Below are positions 32,881 through 41,423 of a stretch of DNA of 52,503 bases, piece after piece. Source of the DNA: an uncultured Clostridia bacterium (GTDB lineage Bacteria; Bacillota; Clostridia; Christensenellales; Aristaeellaceae); NCBI GenBank assembly GCA_944333055.1, contig CALVKT010000018.1, forward strand, positions 1-52,503, in the 5' to 3' direction. The stretch's first letter is position 1; each line of letters starts with the position of its first letter. The position numbers were made by a program, and so were the translations under genes. The notes below the pieces were generated by a model that was not told the DNA's origin, did not search any database, and worked only from the letters and a program-made list of their open reading frames with translations.

Positions 32881-34358
32881 CAGTCCACCACCATTCCGGG
32901 ATTGCGCAGGAACACGCCGCGCATCTCCAGCTCGCCCGTCAGCGCCGCCACCTGCTCGCCCTCAAAGAAGAACGCCACGGCCTGCGCGTTCGTGTCCTCC
33001 GTCAGCGTGTTCACCATCGCATAGACGGCCACGCGCTCCCGTTCGGGCGTCAGCGCCGCCAGGCGCGCACGCGCGTTTTCCGACAGGTTGACCGCAATCG
33101 TCTCGTTGCCCACGTACACGGCGAGGACGTCCGCCCCGGTCAGGCCGGCGGGCAGCGTGTCCGCCTCCTGCATCAGCATGACGAGCCGCTCGCGCGCGTC
33201 GTGCGCGGAGCCCTGCGGCAAAATGCGCTGCACGCGTCCGAGCCCTTCGCCCTGCGCCACATAGAGCGTCGCGGGCGCGCCGGCGCAGGCGGCAAAGTCG
33301 CCGCGCATCGCCAGTTCCGCCCCGCCGCCGTCCGCCTCGCGCACGACCGCCATCGCGTGCTCGCCGTCGATGGTCACCTTGAGCCCCTCCACGCCCGGCA
33401 CAAAGCCCATGAGCGTGTCGGTGAGCATCGCCATGTAGACTTCAAGCGTCAGCCCCGCCGCCTCAACCGCCGCCTCGATCTCCCGGTTCAGCTGTAACTC
33501 GATGGCCAGATAGCCGTCCTGCGTGCGCACGATCTCCGGCATCTCCTCGATGTAGTCAAGCGGCGCGGGCACGTCCTGCGCGCACAGCGAGAGCCCCGCG
33601 CCCTTGCCCATCTCGCCCAGCAGCGTATACAGGTATTCGATGGGCGACACCTGCGCATAGGTGACGTTGCGCACCTCCGGCAGCAGCAGCGGCGCGTCCC
33701 TGGCTGGAAAATACAGCGTCGTCATCACCGTGATGCCGCCGCCGGACTGGCGCTGATCGTAGAGCCGCGCATAGCGCGCGCCTGCGTCCAGGTCGTCCAC
33801 GTGGGTGAGCGTGCCCACCGGCAGCGTCGCGCTCAGGTCGAGGCCCTCCTCGCGGCCGCCGACGAGCACGTTGACGTAGGAGATCTCCGAAAACTCCGTG
33901 AGCGTGTTGGCGATCGCCTGGCGCACGGCGTAGAGCGTCTCCTGCGGCAGCGTTCTGGCGTGCGCGGGCAGATCGACCGTCGCCACGCCCATGGAAACCT
34001 CCAGCAGCCGCTCGCTGCGCGCCCCGCTCAGCGTGGTCCAATACGCGCCGGTCTCCCCATCCTGCGGGCCGGACAGCAGCGCGTCAAGCGCCGCACGCGC
34101 CCGGCTGACGCCGCCTTCCACCGTCACCCGGCGCGTCACCGGCACGAGCCGGTCGCCGTCCTCGCTGAGGAAATACAGCGTGACCCATTCCTCGCGGCCG
34201 GCCACGCCGTCCTGCGCAGGCGCCTCGACCGGCGCCTCGATCGCCAGATCGGACAGATCCTGCGCCTCGCGCTCCCGAATCTGCTGCACGCAGCCGCTCA
34301 GCAGCAGGCTCAGCCCCAGCAGCGATGCCGCCAACGCGGCGGATTGTCTCTTCTTCAT
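32880..34358 (-). CDS. GerMN-domain lipoprotein
   Basis: This is a 492-residue lipoprotein. Start MKKRQSAALAAS is chosen for GGAAGGA upstream; the lipobox LLLSGC follows a hydrophobic stretch. At least two GerMN (Germane) domains can be seen: one at about 55-180 (VTLYFLSEDGDRLVPVTRRV, then VATVDLPAHARTLP and YAVRQAIANTLTEF), and one in the C-terminal third (ERLVMLMQEA, AVNLSENARARLAAL, VYAMVNTLTEDTNAQAVAFFFEGEQ). GerMN domains occur in germination protein GerM and in LpqB of actinobacteria. It sits behind walK and may modulate the kinase. Confidence 0.85.
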   Translation of the reverse strand: MKKRQSAALAASLLGLSLLLSGCVQQIREREAQDLSDLAIEAPVEAPAQDGVAGREEWVTLYFLSEDGDRLVPVTRRVTVEGGVSRARAALDALLSGPQDGETGAYWTTLSGARSERLLEVSMGVATVDLPAHARTLPQETLYAVRQAIANTLTEFSEISYVNVLVGGREEGLDLSATLPVGTLTHVDDLDAGARYARLYDQRQSGGGITVMTTLYFPARDAPLLLPEVRNVTYAQVSPIEYLYTLLGEMGKGAGLSLCAQDVPAPLDYIEEMPEIVRTQDGYLAIELQLNREIEAAVEAAGLTLEVYMAMLTDTLMGFVPGVEGLKVTIDGEHAMAVVREADGGGAELAMRGDFAACAGAPATLYVAQGEGLGRVQRILPQGSAHDARERLVMLMQEADTLPAGLTGADVLAVYVGNETIAVNLSENARARLAALTPERERVAVYAMVNTLTEDTNAQAVAFFFEGEQVAALTGELEMRGVFLRNPGMVVD

Positions 34359-34386
34359 CGTTTCCTTCCATTTCATCCGCGCGCCG

Positions 34387-35397
34387 TCAGTCGCGGATCA
34401 TCAGCGCCAGAAGCGTCTCGCGCGACATCGCCCAGTTGTCCTGCACCCGCACGAGCGGCACCGATTCCCGCTCGATCTGCGCGTCGCCGCCCTCGCGGGA
34501 GCGGATCTGCGCGCTGAGCACGAGCGTGGCGCGCTGGCCGTCGAGCGAGACGGTGCCCGGTGACACGCTGTAATCCAGCAGCGAGATGCCCATGCCCGTC
34601 AGCTCCGTCTCAAACACGGAGAGCGTGGGCAGCGGATCGTCCTGTGTGTCCGCCATCAGCGCGTACATCGCGGCCCAGTCCTGCGCCTGCCACGCGTCCA
34701 TGATCATCGTCAGCGCGCGGCTGGGCGTGAGCATCACCCGCTCGTCGCGCGGGCAGGCCGCCAGCACCAGCGAGGGATCGGTCTCATCCGGGTCAAGCCA
34801 CGCCATGGCGATGCGCTGGGGAATCTCATCGTCGCCGTTAGCGACGTAGACCTGCACCCGCTGATAGCGTCCGTCCTCCGTGAGCGCCAGCGCGATGGAC
34901 TGCACGGCCAGCCGCCTGCGCAGCGCGGCTTCCTCCTGCCACTGCGCGCTGTCCTCCCAATCGGACGGCGCGCCGTCCGGCTTGCCCAGAAACGCGGTGG
35001 AGAGCGTGACGAACGCCGTATCGCCCGTGCCCGTCACGGAGATGAGCGACGTCTCCTGCGGGAATACGCCGGAGAGCCGATCGTGCCCGATGTCCGGCCC
35101 GTCGATCAGCCGCTGCACGATGCTCGTGGCCACGGTCTCCTCCCGACGGATATCCAGCTGCGCGCGCTGCACGCCCAGCACCTCCGTGTCCGTCAGCCGG
35201 AAATAGAGCGTGACGTCGAGCAGATCGGTGCGCGGCGCGCTGCCCAGCTGGCTTTCAAACGAGGGCGCCTGCTGCTCCTCCGTCTGCTGCTGTTGGAGCA
35301 GGCCGCGCGCCGCCTCCACGACCGCGCCGCGCACGTGCGGCTCCAGCGCCACCGTCAGCAAAAGCGCCAGCAGCAGGCAGACCATCGCCTTCTTCAT
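34387..35397 (-). CDS. GerMN-domain exported protein
   Basis: A 336-residue protein. Signal peptide or anchor at about 1-24 without a lipobox Cys. The GerMN domain (about 55-205) has VTLYFRLTDTEVLGVQRAQL, AFVTLSTAFLG and RRRLAVQSIALALTEDGRYQRVQVYVNG-like elements. The C-terminal part (about 230-336) resembles a small alpha/beta domain (YALMADTQ to SVPLVRVQDNWAMSRETL), reminiscent of NTF2-like or DUF4878-type modules. It follows walK by 19 bases and precedes a second GerMN gene. Confidence 0.82.
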   Translation of the reverse strand: MKKAMVCLLLALLLTVALEPHVRGAVVEAARGLLQQQQTEEQQAPSFESQLGSAPRTDLLDVTLYFRLTDTEVLGVQRAQLDIRREETVATSIVQRLIDGPDIGHDRLSGVFPQETSLISVTGTGDTAFVTLSTAFLGKPDGAPSDWEDSAQWQEEAALRRRLAVQSIALALTEDGRYQRVQVYVANGDDEIPQRIAMAWLDPDETDPSLVLAACPRDERVMLTPSRALTMIMDAWQAQDWAAMYALMADTQDDPLPTLSVFETELTGMGISLLDYSVSPGTVSLDGQRATLVLSAQIRSREGGDAQIERESVPLVRVQDNWAMSRETLLALMIRD

Positions 35398-35416
35398 TCA
35401 ATCCTCTCCTCGCCGT

Positions 35417-36814
35417 CTATTTGACCGGAAGCTGCACGGTGAACGTCGTGCCCTTGCCCTGCTGGGACTGCACCGTCACCGAACCCGCATGCAGGCGCAC
35501 GATCTGCTGCACGATGGACAGGCCCAGGCCCGTGCCGCCCGTGTCACGCGAGCGCGCCCTGTCCACGCGGTAGAAGCGATCGAACACGTGCGCGAGATCC
35601 TCCTGCGGGATGCCCACGCCGGTATCGCTGATCTCCAGCACCGCATCCCGGCCCATTCTGTGCAGGCTGACCGTGATGCTGCCGCCCTCCGGCGTATACT
35701 TGACCGCGTTCTCGACGATGTTGTAGCACACCTGCGAGAGCTTGCCGGGATCGGCGAACATCTCGCACGGGTCGGCGATGTCCACCGTGATCGTCTGCGC
35801 ATGCTTGTCCGCCAGCGGCTGCAAGCGCCTCACGCTCTCGCGCACCGTGTCGGCAAAGATCATCTTCTCCCGGTGCAGCCGCAGCTTGTGGCTGTCGATG
35901 TGCACCAGCGTCAGCAAATCGCCCACCACCGAGGAAAGCCGGTCGACCTCCTTGTCGATGTCGCCCAGAAACTCCTTGCGCAGCGCGGCGGGCATCTCGT
36001 CCTCGTAGATCATGGACTCCACGAGGATCTTGATCGTCGCCAGCGGCGTCTTGAGCTCGTGGGAGGCGTTGGAGACGAACTGGTTGCGCGCCTCATCCAG
36101 GCTCATCACCTGCTCGCTCATCTGGTTGAACGCGGCCGCCAGCTGCGCCATCTCGCCCTTGCCGGGCACGTGCACGCGGTGCTGATAGTCGCCCTTGCTC
36201 ATGCGCTCGATGCCGTCGGAGAGCTCCGCCACCGGCTTGGTGATGATGCGCGAGATGAGCACCGCCATCACCAGCACGGCCGCCAGCGTGATGCCGAAGA
36301 TGACCATCATCTGATCGCGCATGAACGTCAGCGAGTCGACCGTGTCCTGCACGGAGACGATCATCACCAGCGCACCCACGCGCGCGCCGCCGGAGACGAG
36401 CGCCGAGGCGAAGCAGCCCACCCAGGTTTCCTCCTGCGCGCTCCCAAGCACACGGTGAAAGCCGTAGTCGCTCTCCTGCTCGCCGCGCAGCAGCGTATAG
36501 ACCTCCGAGAGCGCCACGCGCGTGCCGCAGTGCGCGTCGAACGTGTCGGCCTGCACCTTGCCGTCCATATCCACGATCAAAAGGCGGCCGCCGCTCGTGC
36601 GGGCCGCCTCCAGAAGCCGCTGATAAAACGCATCCGCCGGTTCCGCACCGACGCGCTCGCCCAGCGCCGCAGAAAGCTCCGCGACGCCGGACATGCCCGA
36701 TTGCACGGTGTCCTCAAACAGGGAATCGCCGACCAGGTGGATCGTCGTCACCGTCACCAGATAAAACGACAGGCCGATGACCAGCAGGAAGGCGACCAGG
36801 ATGCGGGTTCGCAC
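35417..36814 (-). CDS. WalK-like sensor histidine kinase
   Basis: This is a 465-residue membrane kinase. TM1 about 6-28, an extracytoplasmic domain about 30-165, TM2 about 168-190, HAMP about 190-243, HisKA with SNASHELKTPLATIKILVE (phosphorylated His252), and HATPase with NIVENAVKYTPEGG, SDTGVGIPQEDL and DTGGTGLGLSIVQQIV. There is no PAS domain, unlike classical WalK. Start is GTG at 36814, with weak ribosome-binding; a CTG nine bases upstream has AAGGA at proper spacing and may be used. It forms a pair with the regulator gene 13 bases upstream. Confidence 0.92.
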   Translation of the reverse strand: MRTRILVAFLLVIGLSFYLVTVTTIHLVGDSLFEDTVQSGMSGVAELSAALGERVGAEPADAFYQRLLEAARTSGGRLLIVDMDGKVQADTFDAHCGTRVALSEVYTLLRGEQESDYGFHRVLGSAQEETWVGCFASALVSGGARVGALVMIVSVQDTVDSLTFMRDQMMVIFGITLAAVLVMAVLISRIITKPVAELSDGIERMSKGDYQHRVHVPGKGEMAQLAAAFNQMSEQVMSLDEARNQFVSNASHELKTPLATIKILVESMIYEDEMPAALRKEFLGDIDKEVDRLSSVVGDLLTLVHIDSHKLRLHREKMIFADTVRESVRRLQPLADKHAQTITVDIADPCEMFADPGKLSQVCYNIVENAVKYTPEGGSITVSLHRMGRDAVLEISDTGVGIPQEDLAHVFDRFYRVDRARSRDTGGTGLGLSIVQQIVRLHAGSVTVQSQQGKGTTFTVQLPVK

Positions 36815-36827
36815 GGAGTGCAGCGGG

Positions 36828-37523
36828 TTAATCCTTGTCCGTGAAATAATAACCCACTCCCCACTTGGTCAGGATGAACTCCGGGCCGGCGTTGTCCCGC
36901 TCGATCTTCTCGCGCAGGCGGCGGATGTGCACGTCCACGGTGCGCATGTCGCCCATGTAGTCGTACTTCCACACGGTCTCCAGCAGCGCCTCGCGGCTGT
37001 ACACCTTGCCGCGATGCGTGATGAGCAGTTGCAGCAGGTCAAACTCCTTGGCCGTCAGGCGCACGGCCTGCCCGCCCAGCGTCACCGTCCTGTTCTGACA
37101 GTTGACCTCCAGGTCGTGCACGCGCACGATGCGCTTCTCCTCCACGGCCTCCGCCGCCGGCTGGCTGCGCCGGAAGATGGACTTGATGCGCGCCTTGACC
37201 TCCAGAATGTTGAACGGCTTGGTCATGTAGTCATCCGCGCCGTATTCAAGGCCGAGGATCTTGTCCATATCCTCGCCCTTGGCGGTGAGCATGATGATGG
37301 GCACATTGGAGCGCTCGCGCACGCGCTGGCACACCTCGATGCCGTCCACGCCCGGCAGCATCACATCCAGCAGGATCAGGTCGTAATGGCTGTCAAAGAA
37401 CTTGGCGAGCGCCTCCTCGCCGTCCATCGCGGAATCCGTCACATAGCCGTCCTGTTCCAGACTGTATTTGAGGCCCTTGAGAATCAGGGGTTCGTCGTCC
37501 ACAAGCAGTATCTTCTTTGGCAT
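36828..37523 (-). CDS. WalR-like OmpR-family response regulator
   Basis: This is a 231-residue regulator. The receiver domain has LLVDDEP, phosphorylated Asp53 in LILLDVMLPG, and Lys102 in DDYMTKPF. The winged-helix domain (about 130-228) carries VRLTAKEFDLLQLLITHRG and DMRTVDVHIRRLREKIE, and ends ILTKWGVGYYF. These are close to WalR/YycF, which controls wall hydrolases in Firmicutes. The gene starts the operon walR-walK-GerMN-GerMN-holA and is divergent from a D,D-carboxypeptidase. Confidence 0.93.
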   Translation of the reverse strand: MPKKILLVDDEPLILKGLKYSLEQDGYVTDSAMDGEEALAKFFDSHYDLILLDVMLPGVDGIEVCQRVRERSNVPIIMLTAKGEDMDKILGLEYGADDYMTKPFNILEVKARIKSIFRRSQPAAEAVEEKRIVRVHDLEVNCQNRTVTLGGQAVRLTAKEFDLLQLLITHRGKVYSREALLETVWKYDYMGDMRTVDVHIRRLREKIERDNAGPEFILTKWGVGYYFTDKD

Positions 37524-37566
37524 GTCGTCAACCTCATTCCGTCAGGGGTTTTGCATTCTCTCCATT

Positions 37567-37596
37567 ATTGTAACGCATAGCTGCGCATGAAATCAA
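37567..37596 (-). promoter_or_regulatory. Promoter of the walRK-like operon
   Basis: On the minus strand, TTGATT (37596-37591), 18 bases, TACAAT (37572-37567), 43 bases before the start codon. Confidence 0.75.
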
Positions 37597-37710
37597 GGGA
37601 TTGGAAACAATTTTCTGTATTTTTTGTAACACTTTGGTGGAAAGGTCATAGTTTTGCAACATTTTGCATGGAATCCCGCTCTGCGCCCAATCTGGCGCTG
37701 TACATTTTCG

Positions 37711-37739
37711 GCGAAAAGTGGTATAGTAGAAAAAAGTAT
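37711..37739 (+). promoter_or_regulatory. Possible promoter of the carboxypeptidase gene
   Basis: An extended -10, TGGTATAGT, lies about 50 bases upstream of the TTG start; the -35 (TGTACA-like, 17 bases upstream) is weak. The 258-base gap between walR and this gene also holds several TTTTGTAAC-like and TTTTGCAAC-like elements, which could be regulator sites, though I could not make a clear repeat. Coordinates are approximate. Confidence 0.45.
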
Positions 37740-37781
37740 GCTTCCACTTCCTATAGCGATTCACAGTATGGAGGGAATCTT

Positions 37782-39257
37782 TTGTCCCGTCGCCTGATCG
37801 CGCTGCTGCTGACAGCGGCGCTTTTGATTACCGGCCTGCCCTGCGCCGGCGCGGAGTCCGCCACCGACTCGCAGGAGGACGTCTGGCAGGATCCGGTGCT
37901 TTCCGAGGACGCCATCCCCTGGGATGAAAAGCATCCGGATCTGCTGGACGCCAGCATGCTCTACGCGCACAGCGCCATCCTCATCGAGGCGAGCACCGGC
38001 GAGGTGCTCTTTGAAAAGAACGCCGATGAGATCATGTATCCCGCCTCGACGACCAAAATCCTCACCGCCTACATCGCCCTGCAGATGGCCGACCTGGAAA
38101 ACGACGTGGTCACCATCTCCCAAAACGCCATCGACCTCGTGCCGGAGACCTACGCGACCATCCCGGTGAACGTGGGCGAAGAGATCCCCATGGACGACCT
38201 GATCGCCGCGACGCTGGTGCGTTCGGGCAACGAGGGCGCCAACGCCATCGCGGAACACCTGAGCGGCAGCATCGAGGCGTTCGCCTCGCTGATGAACCAG
38301 ACGGCGGCCATGCTCGGCTGCTCCAGCGACACGCACTTTACCAACCCCTCCGGCGTGCACGATCCCAACCACTACACGACCGTGCGCGACATGGCCACCA
38401 TCACAAGGGCCGCGATGCAGAACGAGCGGTTTCGCGAGATCGTGTCGAGCAACACGTACGAGATGCCCGCCACCTCCGACAAAAACCGCAGCGGCCATCC
38501 CCAGCGCACGCTGGTGGGCGGCACGCACATCCTCAACCCTGAAAATGATTACTACTACGCCGACGCCATCGGCGTGAAAACCGGCTTCACCAACGCCGCG
38601 GGCTACTGTTTCGCGGGCGCGGCCAAGCGCGGCGGCATCGAGCTGATCTCCGTCGTCTTCTACAGCTCCCGGCGAGGCCGCTGGACGGACACGAAGAAGC
38701 TGCTGGAATACGGCTTCACGCAGGTGGAGTCGATCAGCCCGGAATCGCTCTACGCCGAGGAGCCGCGCGTCATCGACGTGACCGGCTTTGCGCTGGACGA
38801 TGCGCAGCACGGCGAGCTGACGCTGGGCATCCGCGCCGTGGACGAGACGAAGGACATGACCATCGTGGGCAACCACGAGAAGATCGACCTGCTGCGCGAG
38901 AACTTCAGCCAGGTCTCCTCGATCCGCTGGACGCGCGAGTTCCGCGCCCCCATCAACGCGGGCGACGTGATGGGCATCCTGACCTTCTACTCGGAGAACA
39001 ACGGCACCGCCGAATACGAGCTGGTCGCCACGCGCGCCATCGCCGCGCGCGAGGATGCGCCGCCGACCCTGCAGGAGATCGAAGCCTACACGCTGGCGGA
39101 CGACAACCCGTGGCCGCGCTTCAGCCTGGATCTGCTGGTGCCGCCGGGCGCGCTGCTGCTTGCGCTTTTCGCGCTGATCCGCTTCCTGCGCAAGCACCGC
39201 AGAAAGCGCGCCAAGGCGCCGCGCATCAAGCCGGGCAAGCGGCATTTCGTGCGATAA
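37782..39257 (+). CDS. D-alanyl-D-alanine carboxypeptidase (S11 family)
   Basis: This is a 491-residue class C low-molecular-weight PBP that trims the terminal D-Ala from stem peptides. Start is TTG at 37782, with GGAGG seven bases upstream. Signal peptide ends PCAGAESAT. Active-site motifs: YPASTTKIL (SxxK), VRSGNEGAN (SxN) and IGVKTGFTNAAG (KTG). A PBP5-type C-terminal beta domain follows at about 320-420, and a final membrane anchor (about 445-465) with a basic tail replaces the usual amphipathic helix. Divergent from walR, a plausible regulator. Confidence 0.92.
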   Translation: MSRRLIALLLTAALLITGLPCAGAESATDSQEDVWQDPVLSEDAIPWDEKHPDLLDASMLYAHSAILIEASTGEVLFEKNADEIMYPASTTKILTAYIALQMADLENDVVTISQNAIDLVPETYATIPVNVGEEIPMDDLIAATLVRSGNEGANAIAEHLSGSIEAFASLMNQTAAMLGCSSDTHFTNPSGVHDPNHYTTVRDMATITRAAMQNERFREIVSSNTYEMPATSDKNRSGHPQRTLVGGTHILNPENDYYYADAIGVKTGFTNAAGYCFAGAAKRGGIELISVVFYSSRRGRWTDTKKLLEYGFTQVESISPESLYAEEPRVIDVTGFALDDAQHGELTLGIRAVDETKDMTIVGNHEKIDLLRENFSQVSSIRWTREFRAPINAGDVMGILTFYSENNGTAEYELVATRAIAAREDAPPTLQEIEAYTLADDNPWPRFSLDLLVPPGALLLALFALIRFLRKHRRKRAKAPRIKPGKRHFVR

Positions 39258-39281
39258 CGCTTCATGCCATGTGCCCATGGC

Positions 39282-39309
39282 CTGCCCGAACAACCGTTCG
39301 GGCAGTTTT
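39282..39309 (+). terminator. Terminator behind the carboxypeptidase gene
   Basis: CTGCCCGAAC (39282-39291) pairs with GTTCGGGCAG (39296-39305) around four bases, followed by TTTT. Confidence 0.88.
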
Positions 39310-39357
39310 CATGCCGGGCGGCCTGCGCGTGTGTCAAACGCGATGCGGCGCCGCAGC

Positions 39358-39405
39358 GGAAAAATCAAGCCGAACGCGATCTTCCGCGTTCGGCTTGATT
39401 TTTCC
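39358..39405. terminator. Long bidirectional terminator
   Basis: A perfect 21-bp stem (39358-39378 with 39385-39405), A-rich at one foot and T-rich at the other, with a 6-base loop. It ends the GtrII-like gene from the right and backs up the terminator on the left. Confidence 0.9.
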
Positions 39406-39434
39406 TCGATGATGTGCTCCGCCCATCGGGCCGC

Positions 39435-40982
39435 TCACTCCGACAGCTTGAGAACGATGACGTCGCCCATCACCTGCACGCTGTCTGCCGCGGGCCAGCA
39501 GGGCATCGCCCGATACGCCTGCGATTCCCGAATCTCGCGCAGCTCCTGAGAGGAAACCGCCGGGAAGGCGAACGACCAGTCGGCCGGCACGGGTTCTGTG
39601 AATTCCTTTGTCTTGACGGGCATGTCGGCATCGGGATGCGCGCGGTAATAAGAGAGCGTGAAATCCAGCGCATACGCCATGTACAGGCTGATGTAGGTCT
39701 GGTTTTCAAACAGATTCTTGCGCACCGATTTCAGCCTGCCCAGCGTGCCGAGCCCGGAAGGATCCGTTTCATCCTCCGCTTCCCAGGGATCCAGCCCGCC
39801 GCCGATGGCGATGCGCGTGATCGTCCCGTCGTCCAGCGCATGGATGCGGGTGGACATCTCCACCGCCGTCGCGTAGCTCTGCCGGTTGCAGCGATCCATG
39901 TAGTGATAGAATACATTCGCCGTCACGCTGTTGTTGAGCACAATGGCCGCCAGCAGCAGCCCCGCCAGCGTGCTCACGCGCGTGTCCGCCCAGCGCTCAT
40001 AGAGCGCCGCCGTCAGCACGAAGCACAGGCACAGGCTCTGCTCCATGCGCGTGCAGTACACGACGCCCGGCGAGGCGAAATACCAGAGATACGCCGAAAA
40101 CGGGATCGCTGCGGCCGCCAGCAGAAAGAGCACAAAATGCGTCTTGCGCGCATAGAGCCGGCTGCGCCGAACCGCAAGCGCCGCCACCAGCACGACAGCG
40201 AGCAGGAAGAGCATGTGCAGGCCGTTGTGCACGGTCAGCCCTTTCCAGCCCGTAGTGATGTCCCACTCCAGAAAATACAGCGCAAACGACCAGAGCACGT
40301 TGTACACCGCGTCGTACAGGCTGCCCTTTCCGAGCTGATCGATGCCCATATAGGCGGCGTCCGTCCATCCACTCAGCCGCATGCACAGCTTCCAGATCAC
40401 ATAATAGCCGGCCATGGCTGCGACATAGAGCGCCAGCTCATTGCGAATCCAGCGCATGTATGCCCGCGTGCTGTGCCTGCCCTCCAGCAGATCGACCATG
40501 AAACAGGCCAGCGTCAGCACCATGGCAAAGGAGACATACGCCTGATAAATCGCCGCAGACAGACACAGCAGCACGCCGGCCGCCGCCCAGCGCAGCGGCC
40601 TGTTTTCGCCGATGACCGTCAGGCGCACGGACAGCGCCGCAAAGAGCATGGCCATCATGTAGCCGTCCGCCGTGAACTCGAAGAAGAAGGTCTCCGTGAT
40701 CGCCGGGAAGGAGACCAGCAGCGCACCGCACAGCCCGATCAGGATGGGGTTCTCCATCTCAAACAGATCGGTGATCACCACCGCCGTCAGCGCGATCAGG
40801 CCGATGGAGAACACGCCGATCAGCCACGGCAGATCAAAATAGGAGCTCAGCGCGCAGGCGATGGATAAAAACCAGCGCCCCGTGTCCGTCATGTTCTGGC
40901 TGCTGTACACATTGTACAGCGCATCGTGGTTAAGCAGCGTGTTCGTGAAGCGATACGCATGGATCAGAAGCCCGATGACCAT
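39435..40982 (-). CDS. GtrII-like membrane glucosyltransferase, probably 5'-disrupted
   Basis: A 515-residue polytopic membrane protein if read from the ATG at 40982. The start MVIGLLIHAYRFTNTLLNHD matches the GtrII glucosyltransferase domain, in which the short loop after the first helix carries NHD. TAD-containing FEFTADGYMMAMLFAAL and a C-terminal extracytoplasmic part follow. GtrII-type proteins move glucose from a polyprenyl carrier onto surface glycans. No ribosome-binding site stands at 40982. A better start at 41054 is in frame but separated by a TGA at codon 19. The gene may be a recent pseudogene or rely on re-initiation. Confidence 0.75.
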   Translation of the reverse strand: MVIGLLIHAYRFTNTLLNHDALYNVYSSQNMTDTGRWFLSIACALSSYFDLPWLIGVFSIGLIALTAVVITDLFEMENPILIGLCGALLVSFPAITETFFFEFTADGYMMAMLFAALSVRLTVIGENRPLRWAAAGVLLCLSAAIYQAYVSFAMVLTLACFMVDLLEGRHSTRAYMRWIRNELALYVAAMAGYYVIWKLCMRLSGWTDAAYMGIDQLGKGSLYDAVYNVLWSFALYFLEWDITTGWKGLTVHNGLHMLFLLAVVLVAALAVRRSRLYARKTHFVLFLLAAAAIPFSAYLWYFASPGVVYCTRMEQSLCLCFVLTAALYERWADTRVSTLAGLLLAAIVLNNSVTANVFYHYMDRCNRQSYATAVEMSTRIHALDDGTITRIAIGGGLDPWEAEDETDPSGLGTLGRLKSVRKNLFENQTYISLYMAYALDFTLSYYRAHPDADMPVKTKEFTEPVPADWSFAFPAVSSQELREIRESQAYRAMPCWPAADSVQVMGDVIVLKLSE

Positions 40983-41054
40983 CGTGGAGAGAAACGCTCA
41001 CTTCCACGTTTGCTTGACCCTCTGGCGATAGCATGCCAATATTCCCGCACCCAT
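40983..41054 (-). other. Apparent true 5' end of the GtrII-like gene with in-frame TGA
   Basis: An ATG at 41054 has GGAGG nine bases upstream and reads MGAGILACYRQRVKQTWK, then TGA at 41000-40998, then AFLST and on into MVIGLL. The basic segment just before a first membrane helix is exactly what such proteins carry, so the frame is probably the native N-terminus with a point nonsense mutation (from TGG, CGA or similar), or a sequencing error. Confidence 0.65.
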
Positions 41055-41379
41055 CCTCGTCATCCTCCGTATGCGCACGGTCGGCCCGCGCGCGTATTTG
41101 TCCTGTCTGAATCGATTATAGCACAGACGTTCTCCGAAAGAAAGGCTTCAACGCGCGGTCAAGCCCGTTTATCACAAAAATCATATAATGCCAACTCTTG
41201 ATGAGAACGGCCAGTCAGAACCGCAATGGCCGCTGCGGTGCCCGCCGCTTACGCCGTGATCATAGAAGACGTGCCGCCCTGAAACCGGGATTCCATCCCT
41301 CAGACGCCCTTCTTCGCTTCGCGCTGTATTGGACCTTTTAATCAGAAATCAGTATAACAGGCAGCGCGCCCGATTGGAC
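41055..41379. other. Intergenic region with one promoter, otherwise empty
   Basis: This gap between the GtrII-like gene and the engB terminator holds an extended -10 for the GtrII-like gene (TGCTATAAT on the minus strand; TATAAT at 41120-41115) with a weak -35. A second TATAAT-like element lies near 41186 on the plus strand without a good -35. I see no convincing coding frame or repeat. Confidence 0.5.
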
Positions 41380-41420
41380 AAAAACAGCCCTCCCGCGCCC
41401 ATCGGACGCAGGAGGGCTGT
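41380..41420 (-). terminator. Terminator behind engB
   Basis: On the minus strand ACAGCCCTCC pairs with GGAGGGCTGT through a GCG/CGC inner stem and runs into T5. Confidence 0.9.
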
Positions 41421-41423
41421 TCG

